From: Gammaproteobacteria bacterium
GTDB taxonomy: Bacteria > Pseudomonadota > Gammaproteobacteria > Competibacterales > Competibacteraceae
Assembly: GCA_020846135.1 (NCBI GenBank)
Contig: JADLEK010000064.1
Location: 1-64,000, forward strand
Direction of reading: 5' to 3'
Length of the DNA stretch: 64,000 bases
The stretch's first letter is position 1; each line of letters opens with the position of its first letter. The position numbers and the translations under genes are program-made. Under the pieces are notes generated by a model that was given only the letters and a program-made list of their open reading frames with translations, was not told the DNA's origin and did no database searches. Shown piece by piece: positions 1 to 8,732 of this stretch.

Positions 1-78
1 GGGATTACCATTGCCGCCATTGCGACTAGCCACCTTGTGAAGAGCGCCCGCCATGACTTCCAGCCCTGTCCCCTCTGA
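1..78 (+). CDS. possible C-terminal end of an upstream gene (partial)
   Basis: This is the only forward frame open from the window edge to a stop at 76-78. The other two frames stop at 25-27 and 38-40. It encodes about 25 residues beginning GITIAAIATSHLV, which is hydrophobic and could end a membrane protein. It would overlap the methyltransferase start by 26 bases. There is too little sequence to identify a family, so this is weak support only. Confidence 0.3.
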   Translation, partial: GITIAAIATSHLVKSARHDFQPCPL

Positions 79-1066
79 TGCCGCCCCGCAATGCCCATTG
101 TGCGGCCAGACTATGCGCCCGTGGTTGACCGTGCCCACTGATTGGCTACGCCCCGCCGTTCAGGGACCCTTCCAGTTGTACTGGTGCGAAACCTCGCAAC
201 TGGGCCGTCAGCATCCGATGCCGGGGCCGGACTTTATCGCCCATCTCTACGCCGCCGAGCATTACTACACCCATCAGGTCGAAAGTACGCCGGAACCGGA
301 TACGGCCACGCCCTGGCTGGATCGACTGTTGGCCCATCTGGCCTGGCGGCGGGATCACAGCATCAATCTGTCGGCGGACTGGGTTGAAAAACATTGCGGT
401 TCCCAGCCGATCCAGATTTGCGAGATTGGCTGCGGCAACGGCCGGCTGTTGGGGGAGCTGCAACAGGCTGGACATCAGGTGATCGGCGTGGAGCCGGATC
501 CGCAGGCGCAGCAACTGGCGGCGCGCGAGTTTGGGGTGAGCGTATTTACCGGTACGCTGGAAGCGTTGCCGGGCGAAGTCCTCGGCCAGTCCTACGATCT
601 GCTGATCATGAGCCATGTGCTGGAACACGTCGTCGATCCGGCGGTGGCGTTGCGTAATGCCGCCCGCCTGCTCAAGCCCGGCGGCAAACTGGTGGTGGAA
701 ACGCCCAATAACGCGGCGCTGAGTCTGGCCTGGTCCGGTAATACCTGGTTTTGTCTGCGAGTCCCGGAGCATTTGCAATTTTTTACCCGCCGCAGTCTGG
801 AAGGCTATTGCGAACAGGTGGGGTTGCGGGTGGTCGGGGCGGAATTCAGCAACGCCCAGCGGCAATTCCTGGCTGACTACATCAGCACCGAACAGCAGAT
901 TTGGGATTGCTTCGTCAACCGGGGTGCGGAACCCCGCGAACTGCCGCCGCGCAATTCCCGGCTGCGGGCCTGGCGGCTGTTTCTAAGCTCGCTGTTCGCC
1001 CCGGAGGAGCAGCGTTATGACTGTGTGCGGGTGATCGCCGAGCAGGTCAATGAAGCGACTCTCTGA
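53..1066 (+). CDS. class I SAM-dependent methyltransferase with N-terminal Cys pair
   Basis: A 337-residue protein. The N-terminus carries CPLCG near residue 15 and a later Cys near 45, suggesting a small metal-binding head. A class I methyltransferase fold follows at about 115-245. Motif I (EIGCGNGRLL) binds SAM, an acidic residue (GVEPDP) ends strand 2, and SHVLEHVVDP and LLKPGGKLVVETPN match later motifs of Methyltransf_11/23-type enzymes. The C-terminus about 250-337 is unassigned. The substrate cannot be told. Proteins of this build methylate sugars, quinones or small metabolites, and the gene that would decide lies left of the window. Confidence 0.85.
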   Translation: MTSSPVPSDAAPQCPLCGQTMRPWLTVPTDWLRPAVQGPFQLYWCETSQLGRQHPMPGPDFIAHLYAAEHYYTHQVESTPEPDTATPWLDRLLAHLAWRRDHSINLSADWVEKHCGSQPIQICEIGCGNGRLLGELQQAGHQVIGVEPDPQAQQLAAREFGVSVFTGTLEALPGEVLGQSYDLLIMSHVLEHVVDPAVALRNAARLLKPGGKLVVETPNNAALSLAWSGNTWFCLRVPEHLQFFTRRSLEGYCEQVGLRVVGAEFSNAQRQFLADYISTEQQIWDCFVNRGAEPRELPPRNSRLRAWRLFLSSLFAPEEQRYDCVRVIAEQVNEATL

Positions 1067-1090
1067 TCGTCGGTCTGGCGCTTGAAGTTT

Positions 1091-1136
1091 GTTGCTTTCA
1101 AACAATTTATGTTGCTAAGCAACAAATTTTTGTTGC
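1091..1136. promoter_or_regulatory. GTTGC direct repeats with a central palindrome (possible operator)
   Basis: GTTGC occurs at 1091-1095, 1111-1115 and 1132-1136, at steps of 20 and 21 bases, or about two helical turns. The middle copy lies in a perfect palindrome at 1110-1124 (TGTTGCT, A, AGCAACA). The stretch is AT-rich against its surroundings and sits 73 bases before the start of the small zinc-ribbon-like gene. Phased palindromic sites often bind dimeric repressors, but a role here is inference only. Confidence 0.4.
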
Positions 1137-1208
1137 AGTGCGGGAACGAAACGGGTATGAGTGTGGCCTAAGCCGGTTGAAACCCATTCATCGAGAGGAA
1201 ACCAAGCC

Positions 1209-1385
1209 ATGACCCGTTCCCATCCTGTCCATACCGTTTGTCCGCACTGCAAGCGCCCTGTTGTGGCGCTGCGGGAACAGCAACGCGCCCGTTGCGCCGA
1301 ACACGGCATCGTTGTTCCGATGCGCAGCGTGGTCGCCAACTCGCCGCTCCAGCCAGCCGCGCCCGAACCGGTCCTCGCCGACTGA
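1209..1385 (+). CDS. small zinc-ribbon-like hypothetical protein (58 aa)
   Basis: The ATG at 1209 is chosen because GAGAGGA lies about 9 bases upstream. An in-frame ATG at 1161 has no such site. The protein begins MTRSHPVHTVCPHCKRP and contains CPHC near residue 11 followed by a Cys and a His near 30 (RARCAEHG). This could form one metal site, after which the chain ends in an Ala/Pro-rich tail. No family is recognised. The next gene starts 216 bases downstream, and no convincing gene was seen between them. Confidence 0.5.
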   Translation: MTRSHPVHTVCPHCKRPVVALREQQRARCAEHGIVVPMRSVVANSPLQPAAPEPVLAD

Positions 1386-1601
1386 CCCGTCTCATGTCGG
1401 CTCCATCACCGCTGCTTCCGTGCAACCTCTCCGCGTGGAAGCAGTCCAGTACCGTTACCGCCTCCAGCGCACAGACAGGGGAAAGCGTATAGCGATGCCC
1501 GCCATGGCGAACCGCCGCAAGGCTGATTGAGTTGCTCAAGCCCGGATCATCAGCTATACCTTGAGCCATGCAATCTCCCCCTCACCGAGGATCTCCCCGC
1601 C

Positions 1602-2441
1602 ATGCCAAACCGTCTGCTGCCCATCCTGACTACCGCCATCCTGATCATCGTTATCCTGTCGCCGCTGCAACCAGTCCGCGCCCAGAGCGTCAATCAGCAG
1701 CTTGCCGCCGACAGCGTGCTGGAAATCATCAAGAAACGCGGCGCGATCAAGGTCGGCATGTCCACGTTCGTGCCTTGGGCGATGCGCGACAAGAATGGCG
1801 CACTGATCGGCTATGAAATCGATGTTGCCCAGCGCCTGGCTCAGGATATGGGCGTGAAAGTCGAGTTCGCGCCCATCGCCTGGGACGGCATTATTCCGGC
1901 GCTGCTCGGCCGCAACTTCGACCTGATCATCGGCGGCCTGTCGATCACCCCGGAACGCAACCTGACCGTTAATTTCAGCCTGCCTTACGCCAATTCCGGT
2001 GTTCACCTGGTCGCACACCGGAAACTGGCCGATGGTTTCAAGAGCCTGGACGATTTCAATAAACCCGAGGTGACGCTGGCGGTGCGACGTGGCGCGACCC
2101 CGGCGACCGCCGCCAAGCGCCTGATGCCCAAAGCCACTTTGCGCCAGTTTGACGAAGATGCGCTGGCTTTGCAGGAGGTGCTGAATGGCAAGGCGCACGC
2201 CTTTGTCACCAGCACCCCGACCCCGGCCTTCGAGGCGCTCAAACATCCCGACACCCTGTTCCTGCCGATTCCTGAACCCTTTGTGCAAGGCGCGGAAGGC
2301 TTCGCACTGCGCAAGGGCGATCCCGACGCGCTCAACTTTTTTAACAACTGGATTCTGCTGCGACAGCAGGACGGCTGGCTGAAAGAACGCCACGATTACT
2401 GGTTCAAGACCCGCGACTGGGCCGGACAAGTTGTTGAATAA
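1602..2441 (+). CDS. ABC transporter substrate-binding protein, polar amino acid family
   Basis: A 279-residue periplasmic binding protein of SBP_bac_3 type. The ATG at 1602 gives a signal peptide (MPNRLLPILTTAILIIVILS, cleavage near VRAQ), while an in-frame GTG/ATG reading from 1527 would bury it. Family features are the opening GAIKVGMSTFVPWAMRDKNG, then GYEIDVAQRLAQDMG, IIGGLSITPERN and the C-terminal YWFKTRDW. It should capture an amino acid or similar solute for an inner-membrane importer. No permease or ATPase gene is adjacent, so its transporter is elsewhere or it works as a sensor. Usual family length is about 250-280. Confidence 0.88.
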   Translation: MPNRLLPILTTAILIIVILSPLQPVRAQSVNQQLAADSVLEIIKKRGAIKVGMSTFVPWAMRDKNGALIGYEIDVAQRLAQDMGVKVEFAPIAWDGIIPALLGRNFDLIIGGLSITPERNLTVNFSLPYANSGVHLVAHRKLADGFKSLDDFNKPEVTLAVRRGATPATAAKRLMPKATLRQFDEDALALQEVLNGKAHAFVTSTPTPAFEALKHPDTLFLPIPEPFVQGAEGFALRKGDPDALNFFNNWILLRQQDGWLKERHDYWFKTRDWAGQVVE

Positions 2442-2501
2442 ACCAGTCAATCCCTATGCGACGCTTTCTGCTCACGTTCATGGGTATGGAAGCCTGCGCG
2501 G

Positions 2502-2711
2502 TTGGCGGAACGCAGCTATGCGTCAGCGCAGTATCAAATTGCCCTGGCTTACGCTCAAGGGCGCGGGGTTGCCCGCGATGACTGTGCGGCGGTGAACTGG
2601 CTGCAACAGGCCAGTGCAGGCGGATTTGTGGATGCAGCGCGGCACCTGGCGCAGGCCTATCGCCATGGCGAGTTGGGTTTGCCGGCTGACCCGCACCAAG
2701 CGGCTGAATAG
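2502..2711 (+). CDS. Sel1-repeat protein, short or truncated (69 aa)
   Basis: The translated stretch contains about two Sel1-like repeats (AQYQIALAYAQGRGVARDD, then DAARHLAQAYRHGELGL). Such repeats are alpha-solenoid helices used in protein contacts. The only start is a TTG at 2502 without a clear ribosome site. The frame is open back to the stop of the preceding gene but has no ATG/GTG in a good context, and there is no signal peptide. Normal family members carry many repeats and a secretion signal. This is therefore either a tiny two-repeat protein or the 3' remnant of a larger gene. Confidence 0.5.
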   Translation: MAERSYASAQYQIALAYAQGRGVARDDCAAVNWLQQASAGGFVDAARHLAQAYRHGELGLPADPHQAAE

Positions 2712-2758
2712 GAGCGGAAAATTCAGCCGGCCCGGTTTTGATTTTTTTCGACAGTCTC

Positions 2759-3658
2759 TTAGGCGCGATCCTGAATAATCTGCGCGGCATCGTTGGCATA
2801 ACGCTCAATTTCCTGTCGCGCATTGATGGCGGTAATTTCCTTGCCATTGGCCGCAGCCAGATTCAATTGATGCATTTGGCTGGACAGACTCAATGCTTCA
2901 TGGTGATAAATTAAAAAATTGTCGCAGATGGTTTTTACCCGCCGGGCAACGCCAATCTGTTCTCCTCGCGCGGCTTTGACGGTTTGCAATTGTTTCAGGC
3001 GCTGATATTCATGTTGCGCCCAGTTCATCCGTTTTTGCAGGCCGACTTGCCAGATGGATCGCTCAAGGCGATCAAAGGAACCCATCGTCCAGTTGGCGGC
3101 TTTGGCGGCGGCCAGACCGCCGGTATTACTTTCCGGGCGACGCCACATGAGTCCCCACGCCCCATAACTGGCCCAATGCGCACCAGTATCCCGGTTGGCA
3201 TCGGCGAATAAATCCAGCGCCCAAACCAAACGCCCCTGCTGGTGCTTAAATTCATGCGCCAGCATCGCCACCAGATCGATGGTGTCCCGGAATGCGCTAT
3301 CCAGGCTGTTCGGATAGAGCAGCCGGGTCAACAGGGTCTGGTTGATGGTGATAATATTGCTCACCGGATCCCAGGCAGCAATGTTGTCAGCCTCGCCAAA
3401 ATCAAGCGTTTCATCGTCGACGGCGCTTTCGATGTCCTCGATGAGTTCAACGTCGTCCATGTCATTGCAGAAAGAGAGAATCACGTCGATAGCCCGCAAC
3501 TCTTCCGCGGATAACGCCGAATTGATCTTCCAGGTATCGCCGAGAATTCCGCCAATACCCGGCGTGGCGCTGGATGTGCGAACCAGGGTGCCATCATCGA
3601 CCACCGACAGTGGATAAGCGCCGACCCCTTCAGGGCCGGGAATGCGTTGTCCAGCCAT
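2759..3658 (-). CDS. putative HExxH zinc metallopeptidase, uncharacterised
   Basis: A 299-residue protein without a signal peptide. Residues 131-140 read AMLAHEFKHQ, a match to the zincin signature HExxH (H135, E136, H139). A later HEY (in MNWAQHEYQRL) could supply the third zinc ligand. The N-terminal third is acidic and Gly/Ser-rich, and the C-terminal third is helical. I cannot place it in a named peptidase family. It lies 57 bases downstream of the GH57 gene on the same strand with a hairpin between, so partial co-transcription is likely. The substrate is unknown. Confidence 0.6.
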   Translation of the reverse strand: MAGQRIPGPEGVGAYPLSVVDDGTLVRTSSATPGIGGILGDTWKINSALSAEELRAIDVILSFCNDMDDVELIEDIESAVDDETLDFGEADNIAAWDPVSNIITINQTLLTRLLYPNSLDSAFRDTIDLVAMLAHEFKHQQGRLVWALDLFADANRDTGAHWASYGAWGLMWRRPESNTGGLAAAKAANWTMGSFDRLERSIWQVGLQKRMNWAQHEYQRLKQLQTVKAARGEQIGVARRVKTICDNFLIYHHEALSLSSQMHQLNLAAANGKEITAINARQEIERYANDAAQIIQDRA

Positions 3659-3678
3659 GCTTGCTCTCCCGGATGAAA

Positions 3679-3708
3679 TCCCCCCTGACTCTCCTTTTTC
3701 AGGGGGGA
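3679..3708. repeat. 10-bp perfect intergenic hairpin
   Basis: TCCCCCCTGA at 3679-3688 pairs with TCAGGGGGGA at 3699-3708 around a 10-base loop. It lies between the GH57 stop and the metallopeptidase start. There is no T-run after the stem on the minus strand, so it is more likely a processing or stability element, or a dispersed palindromic repeat, than a strong terminator. Confidence 0.7.
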
Positions 3709-3715
3709 GTGATGA

Positions 3716-5842
3716 CTACGCCAGATAAACCCGTTCCAGCGCGCCCCGCGACTGGTTGCCTTTGCCGTCTTCAGCTTCGATGTAATAGCGTACATCGCCG
3801 GTGCCAACCGGCAGTTTGGCGGTGAAATAATGCGCGGTGATGGCTGCCCCGGTTTGCGAGGGATACGGCCCGTTATCGGTCATCGCCAGCCGGGTTTCGC
3901 CCCTGGCGTCGCGCAACACCAGCGTCACCCGCTTTAAGCCGCTAATGTCATGGACAAAGGTATGCACGGTTCCCTCACGCGGCGCATCGAGCAGACAGCC
4001 TTGTCCCCAGCGTTTGCCGCCCGGATTTTCCGGCGTCACCCACGGCGCGAAAATGGTGGGACCGGTCCGATCCTTGCCCGCTGACAGCAAGGCGTCCACT
4101 TCGCTTTTGACCATCGCGTAACCGGCGTTGGCGGCATTAGTCACCTGTTGATCCCACACCTGCTGGCCGGTCCAGTACCAGTAGCAACTGGTCTCCGCAG
4201 TCAGCATCAGCCGGCTGATATCATCGAGCCACGGTTTGCCGGGCAAGGCGTCTTCCAGAGAATGCGCCACATTCTGAAAGGCCGTCAGCACCGCCCAGGA
4301 ATTCAGGTCAGGCGAGTAGGGCTGATCATAGCGGCTGAACCATTTCATGAATTGCGGATCGCCGTTATCCGCGCCGCTCCATGATCCCGGTTCGATATGC
4401 GCGGCCTGGCTGGGGTCGGGCGGAAACCGGTCCAGATAATCATTGACCGTGGTCAATTCAAACCGAGGATCGCCTTGCAACCATTGCACCAGTTGTCCGG
4501 TGTTGTGATCGTAGTAACTGTCAGCGCCGCCGCCGTGATTATCGCCATCGGAATGCAGCAGGAAGAACGGCGGATGCTTGGGATCAAAATGGCCGGTATC
4601 GACGATCTGGTTGTAGACCTGACCGAGGACGTCGGGGTATTGCAGCGCGCCAAAGCCGCCCCGGGCGTCTTCATTGCCGATATAGCGCTCGGCGGGCACC
4701 GCAATGATTTTATGCAGCTTCCCATCCGGGTCTTCGTATTGCACATATTCCGGTTTCAGCAGACTGGGCGAAATTTTCGATCCGGCCCAGATATTACGCA
4801 ATTGCAGCCAGTCATTGACCGGCGGATTAACCTGTTCAGCGGGATTAGGCGGCAGCATCCCCTCGTTAATTCCCGCATAGGGATAGTCTCGACAGGCCCG
4901 GAACCGGTGAATCGAGTCGTAAATCACCGCTTTGACGCCGGCCTGATTCAGCGCTGGAATCATGCGGACATGAAAAGCGGTTTCCGGTGGAAACATCACA
5001 TTGGAGGCTTCAATGCCAAATGCGGATCGGATGATGTTGCGATGCCATTCCACCTGCTTGACGATATTGCGTTCGGGAATTAACGCCATCAGCGGATGAA
5101 AGAATCCAAATGCCACGAAATCAACACGGGGATGACCCAGCACGGTCTGTTCCTGGGCGACCGCGCGTAATTCATGATTCCAGCCGCTAAACCGCCCGCC
5201 GCATAAGCCATCAGCAGCGCAACGATCCAGTTGTTCTATCAGCGACCCGCTCCAACTGGTCGAAAGTCCCGCGTGGGGCAAACCGCCGTTGAGGTACTGG
5301 CGCACTGCTGTAGGGATAAAATGGGTGTAGGGGCCGCCCCGCGACCCGAAAATCCCGTCCTTCTCGCCGTCCCAGTACAGGCGGTCAGTGGCGTTGTAGT
5401 AGGGCTGGTGCATGTGCTTGTGAATGCCGAAGTACAGCTTGATCGGCGCATCGCCTGACCCGGTCGCAACCTGGATGACCGGCCTGGGCTTGGCGTTCGG
5501 TGCAATCTGCAGTTGGCGAAACTCCTTGATCCAGTCACCGCCGCCAGCCTGGCTTAAGTCAGCCTTGCGACACCCTTCAACCTGCACGGTCAGGGTATCG
5601 GGCCGCAGCAGCCCAGCGGGAATCGCAGCGGTGTAGTGGTAGTCGCCTTCAACTTCGGTTTCCACGAGCGCTGTGCCGTTGAATAGGCGCTGACCGTCGT
5701 TGGTGTGCAGGATCAATTGTGGGAACGGGATCGGACCGTCGGCGACGAAGGTGATGGTTAAGGCCGGGTTCTTGCCGGACTCGTCGCATTGCAGCGTTTC
5801 GGGCAGTTCGATGCGCAAAATGTGGGTAAAAGCAGCAGTCAT
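3716..5842 (-). CDS. glycoside hydrolase family 57 protein (alpha-glucan enzyme)
   Basis: A 708-residue protein. Residues 1-125 look like a beta-sandwich module. From about 135 a GH57-type catalytic domain follows, with HQP at 145-147 (region 1), FPPETAF with Glu287 as candidate nucleophile (region 3), and LLHSDGDNHGGG with Asp432 or Asp434 as candidate acid/base (region 4). The last about 100 residues form another Ig-like fold (VTLVLRDARGETRLAMTDNG). GH57 members act on alpha-1,4 or alpha-1,6 glucans as amylase, transferase, branching or debranching enzymes, and the exact reaction cannot be read here. There is no signal peptide, so it is probably cytoplasmic and concerned with glycogen. GAGG precedes the start by 7 bases. 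Confidence 0.8.
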   Translation of the reverse strand: MTAAFTHILRIELPETLQCDESGKNPALTITFVADGPIPFPQLILHTNDGQRLFNGTALVETEVEGDYHYTAAIPAGLLRPDTLTVQVEGCRKADLSQAGGGDWIKEFRQLQIAPNAKPRPVIQVATGSGDAPIKLYFGIHKHMHQPYYNATDRLYWDGEKDGIFGSRGGPYTHFIPTAVRQYLNGGLPHAGLSTSWSGSLIEQLDRCAADGLCGGRFSGWNHELRAVAQEQTVLGHPRVDFVAFGFFHPLMALIPERNIVKQVEWHRNIIRSAFGIEASNVMFPPETAFHVRMIPALNQAGVKAVIYDSIHRFRACRDYPYAGINEGMLPPNPAEQVNPPVNDWLQLRNIWAGSKISPSLLKPEYVQYEDPDGKLHKIIAVPAERYIGNEDARGGFGALQYPDVLGQVYNQIVDTGHFDPKHPPFFLLHSDGDNHGGGADSYYDHNTGQLVQWLQGDPRFELTTVNDYLDRFPPDPSQAAHIEPGSWSGADNGDPQFMKWFSRYDQPYSPDLNSWAVLTAFQNVAHSLEDALPGKPWLDDISRLMLTAETSCYWYWTGQQVWDQQVTNAANAGYAMVKSEVDALLSAGKDRTGPTIFAPWVTPENPGGKRWGQGCLLDAPREGTVHTFVHDISGLKRVTLVLRDARGETRLAMTDNGPYPSQTGAAITAHYFTAKLPVGTGDVRYYIEAEDGKGNQSRGALERVYLA

Positions 5843-6030
5843 TGGATAACCTCATGTGGGTTCACCGCCGCCCTCTCTGACTAGCAACAGAGGGTCCCGG
5901 GGGCGAAGGGTCTCGAACAGTACCTGCTTCATTCTAGCCCGGTTGGCGTGAATTGCCGCCCCGGAGGGTTGGTCGGCACGGTAAAGATTGCGCCCAGGGT
6001 TGATGCTTCGAGAATCCGCTCACTCGGAGA

Positions 6031-6059
6031 GGTGGCGCGAAGCGCCGGGGTGGTTCGAA
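6031..6059 (+). repeat. partial copy of the interspersed palindromic repeat
   Basis: GGTGGCGCGAAGCGCCGGGG, then TGGTTCGAA. The GGCGC-GAA-GCGCC hairpin and its tail are identical to the copy at 22519-22567, but the preceding CCCCTCCTT arm is missing. It lies in the 274-base gap upstream of the GH57 start, which otherwise shows only a short CCCTCT/AGAGGG inverted repeat at 5871-5894. Confidence 0.8.
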
Positions 6060-6116
6060 GCGGCGATTCCACAATTCAGATCGGATTCCTATAGTTCGAC
6101 GCGAGCGGGAGAAACT

Positions 6117-6845
6117 CTACCGGCTCTCTACCGCCATCCAGCGCCAGCGTTCTGCGATAAAAATCTCATGCGGCGTAAAGCCGGACTTGTAGTTCATCTT
6201 GTCGCAACGCTCGACCCAGTAGCCCAGATACACCCAGTCCAGACCCAGGCGTTGCGCTTCGGCGATCTGCCACTGGATCGCAAAGGCTCCCAATCCGCGT
6301 GCGTTCTCCAGCGGATCGAAAAAGGTGTAAACCGCCGACAGGCCATTGTCCAGCCGGTCCACCACCGCCACCGCCAGCAAGTCCCGGTCGCGGCGGAATT
6401 CCCATAGCCAGGTCGGACACCAGCGCGAGGTGATGAACGACCAGTAGTTGTCAGAATTGGCGGGATCCATGCCGCCGCCGCAATGCCGCGCCGCGATATA
6501 GCGGGAAAACAGCTCAAAATGTTCATCCTTGAATTCGGCCCCCAGCGTCTCAATCTGCAAATCCTGATTGCGCGCCCAGATCCGTCGCTGCGAGCGGTTC
6601 GGCTGAAACTGATGGACGGGAATGCGCAGCGACCGGCAGGCTGAACAACCCCGGCAATGCGGCCGGTAGACATGCTCGCCGCTGCGGCGAAAGCCCAGAT
6701 CGGCCAGTTGCGTGTACAGATATTGATCGGTAACCGCTGGATCGGCCACCAGATTGCGCGCCAGTCGACCCGGCAGATAGCTGCACCGATAATCGGTCGT
6801 CAGAAACATCCGCAGGTCATACAACGCATCGCGGGGATTGCTCAT
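6117..6845 (-). CDS. bpt: aspartate/glutamate leucyltransferase (Bpt)
   Basis: A 242-residue protein of the Bpt/ATE family. It transfers Leu from leucyl-tRNA to N-terminal Asp or Glu of proteins, marking them for ClpAP. Family traits are the Cys cluster CRGCSACRSLRIPV in the N-terminal half, FKDEHFELFSRYI, and the C-terminal WVERCDKMNYKSGFTPHE. The ATG at 6845 is chosen over the longer 259-residue frame because it overlaps the aat stop as ATGA, giving aat-bpt coupling. The two form the bacterial N-end-rule pair and are usual neighbours in gammaproteobacteria. Confidence 0.95.
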   Translation of the reverse strand: MSNPRDALYDLRMFLTTDYRCSYLPGRLARNLVADPAVTDQYLYTQLADLGFRRSGEHVYRPHCRGCSACRSLRIPVHQFQPNRSQRRIWARNQDLQIETLGAEFKDEHFELFSRYIAARHCGGGMDPANSDNYWSFITSRWCPTWLWEFRRDRDLLAVAVVDRLDNGLSAVYTFFDPLENARGLGAFAIQWQIAEAQRLGLDWVYLGYWVERCDKMNYKSGFTPHEIFIAERWRWMAVESR

Positions 6846-7576
6846 AGCAGCGAAACTGACAGCAGGGCGGTCAACAGATCGGCATCCAGTCGCCAAGGCG
6901 CATCATGACCCGGCAACGGGCAATATCGATCCAGCAATTGTAAAAACGTCGGGCGCGGAATCGCGGTGGCTCCCATGTGGACCAGATGATCGGTTTGCAT
7001 CTGGCAGTCAATGACGGCGAATTCCCAGCGCAGCAACTGCGTCGCCAGGGCGGTCAGCGCCACTTTGGAAGCATCGCTGACCCGGCTGAACATCGATTCG
7101 CCATAGAACACCCGGCCCACCGCCACCCCGTACAGCCCACCGACCAGTACGCCGTCTTGCCAGGCTTCGATGGAATGGGCATGGCCCAGGTGGTGTAACC
7201 GTTCATAGGCGCGCAACATGGCCGGCGTGATCCAGGTACCCTGGTCCGGTGCGCGCGGCGCGGCGCAGGCATGGATAATCGCAGTGAAATCGGTGTCAGC
7301 GGTCACAGTGAACACGCCTTTACGAAGGGTTTTACGCAAACTGCGGGAAATCCGGATCGCTTCTGGCAGCAACACCATCCGCGGGTCCGGTGACCACCAC
7401 AGGATCGGCTGGCCGGGCGAGTACCAAGGAAAAATGCCGTGTCGGTAAGCCTGCAACAACCGGGGAGGGGTCAGGCTACCGCCGGCAGCCAACAAACCGT
7501 CCGGTTCAGTCAGGGCGCGATCCGGCGCAGGAAACGGCTGGCGGTCGTTATGCGGATCCAGCCATGGCAGAGGCAT
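6842..7576 (-). CDS. aat: leucyl/phenylalanyl-tRNA-protein transferase (Aat)
   Basis: A 244-residue GNAT-fold transferase that adds Leu or Phe to N-terminal Lys, Arg or Met of proteins as a degradation signal. Signatures are GLLAAGGSLTPPRLLQAYRH, GIFPWYSPGQPILWWSPDPR, the GHAHSIEAWQDGVLVGGLYG block and VFYGESMFSR. Length matches the family (about 230-250). Its stop overlaps the bpt start. Its own start lies 29 bases inside the end of the upstream FemAB/GNAT-like gene, so three genes are translationally linked. Confidence 0.96.
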   Translation of the reverse strand: MPLPWLDPHNDRQPFPAPDRALTEPDGLLAAGGSLTPPRLLQAYRHGIFPWYSPGQPILWWSPDPRMVLLPEAIRISRSLRKTLRKGVFTVTADTDFTAIIHACAAPRAPDQGTWITPAMLRAYERLHHLGHAHSIEAWQDGVLVGGLYGVAVGRVFYGESMFSRVSDASKVALTALATQLLRWEFAVIDCQMQTDHLVHMGATAIPRPTFLQLLDRYCPLPGHDAPWRLDADLLTALLSVSLL

Positions 7577-8729
7577 CAGGGGTCACCTTGTCCCGATAGG
7601 GTGAATGTTGTAGCAGTTGCCGGGCATAATCGCACACTGCGGGCGTCTCCCGGTCGAGAAAATCAGCAATGGCCTGGCGGAAACCGGGATCGGCGATCCA
7701 GTGGGCCGAATGGGTCAGGGTCGGCAAAAAGCCCCGATAGATTTTATGCTCGCCTTGCGCGCCCGGTTCAAAGCGTTGTAACCCATTCTGAATGCAATAT
7801 TCCAGCCCCTGATAATAGCAGGCTTCAAAGTGCAGACTGTCATAATCGGCCTGACAGCCCCAATGCCGGCCATAGAGCGCCGAGTCGCTGCGAAAACTAA
7901 TCGCGGCGGCGACTTCCCGGCCTTGGGCGAAGGCTAAAACCACCAGCAACCGCTCGCCCAGCGTGGTCGCTATTTCCTGAAAGAACGGCAGGGTGAGGGT
8001 CGGAACCCCGCCCAGTCGGTGAAAGGTCGAGCAATAGAACCCATGCACCGCCTGCCATTGCGCTTCGCTGAGTTCCGGCCCGGACAACACCCGCAACTCC
8101 AAGCCCGCCTCGCGCACCAACCGCCGCTCCCGCTGAATGTTCTTGCGGCGCTTGGCGGTCAATCCATCCAGAAAGTCCTGAAAATCCCGATAGCCGCGAT
8201 TCTGCCAATGAAACTGGCAACCGATCCGGGTCAGAAAGCCTTGCGCCCGCAACCGCTCCAGATCCGCGGATTCGGGAAACAGCCAATGGAGCGACGACAA
8301 CCGATGCCGGCGGCTTTCTTCCAACGCAAATTCAACCAGAAGCCGCGCGGTTTCGTCAGGTCGGGGCTGTCCGGGGGCCAGCAGCAAGCGGGGACTGGTG
8401 ATCGGCGCATAGGGAATCGCGCCGACCAGCTTGGGATAGTAAGGCTGATTATGCCGGCGGTAGGCCTCGGCCCAGCCCCAGTCAAAGACAAATTCGCCAT
8501 AGGAATTGAATTTCAGGTACAAGGGCGCAGCGCCGAGTAATGCTCCCTGTTCATCCCGGCAAACGATCGGCCAAGGCAGCCAGCCGGTGCGTTCACCGAC
8601 CCCGTCATGCCGCTCCAGCGCGCTCAGAAATTCGTGGCTGAGAAACGGGTTTCGGTCGGGAACCAGGCGATTCCACTCGGCAGCGGCAAGATCAGTCAAA
8701 GCGGCAAGACGTTCAAGGCGCAGATCCAT
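7548..8729 (-). CDS. GNAT/FemAB-like protein of the DUF482 (COG3146) family
   Basis: A 393-residue cytoplasmic protein. It begins with the family-typical NPFLSHEFLSALE and has GAAPLYLKFNSYGEFVFDW, SSLHWLFP, KRRKNIQRERRLV and FEPGAQGEHKIYRGF. The fold is a double GNAT domain as in FemAB aminoacyl transferases. Its biochemical role is not established. The 29-base overlap with aat puts it in the aat-bpt operon. An acyl- or aminoacyl-transfer role is plausible but is inference from fold and neighbours. Confidence 0.85.
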   Translation of the reverse strand: MDLRLERLAALTDLAAAEWNRLVPDRNPFLSHEFLSALERHDGVGERTGWLPWPIVCRDEQGALLGAAPLYLKFNSYGEFVFDWGWAEAYRRHNQPYYPKLVGAIPYAPITSPRLLLAPGQPRPDETARLLVEFALEESRRHRLSSLHWLFPESADLERLRAQGFLTRIGCQFHWQNRGYRDFQDFLDGLTAKRRKNIQRERRLVREAGLELRVLSGPELSEAQWQAVHGFYCSTFHRLGGVPTLTLPFFQEIATTLGERLLVVLAFAQGREVAAAISFRSDSALYGRHWGCQADYDSLHFEACYYQGLEYCIQNGLQRFEPGAQGEHKIYRGFLPTLTHSAHWIADPGFRQAIADFLDRETPAVCDYARQLLQHSPYRDKVTPDASAMAGSA

Positions 8730-8732
8730 GAT

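Noticed and set aside
4397..5083. Long plus-strand open frame (about 228 codons) opposite the GH57 gene
   Set aside because: It is antisense to GH57 motifs, has no family features and no ribosome site. High-GC third positions keep such frames open.
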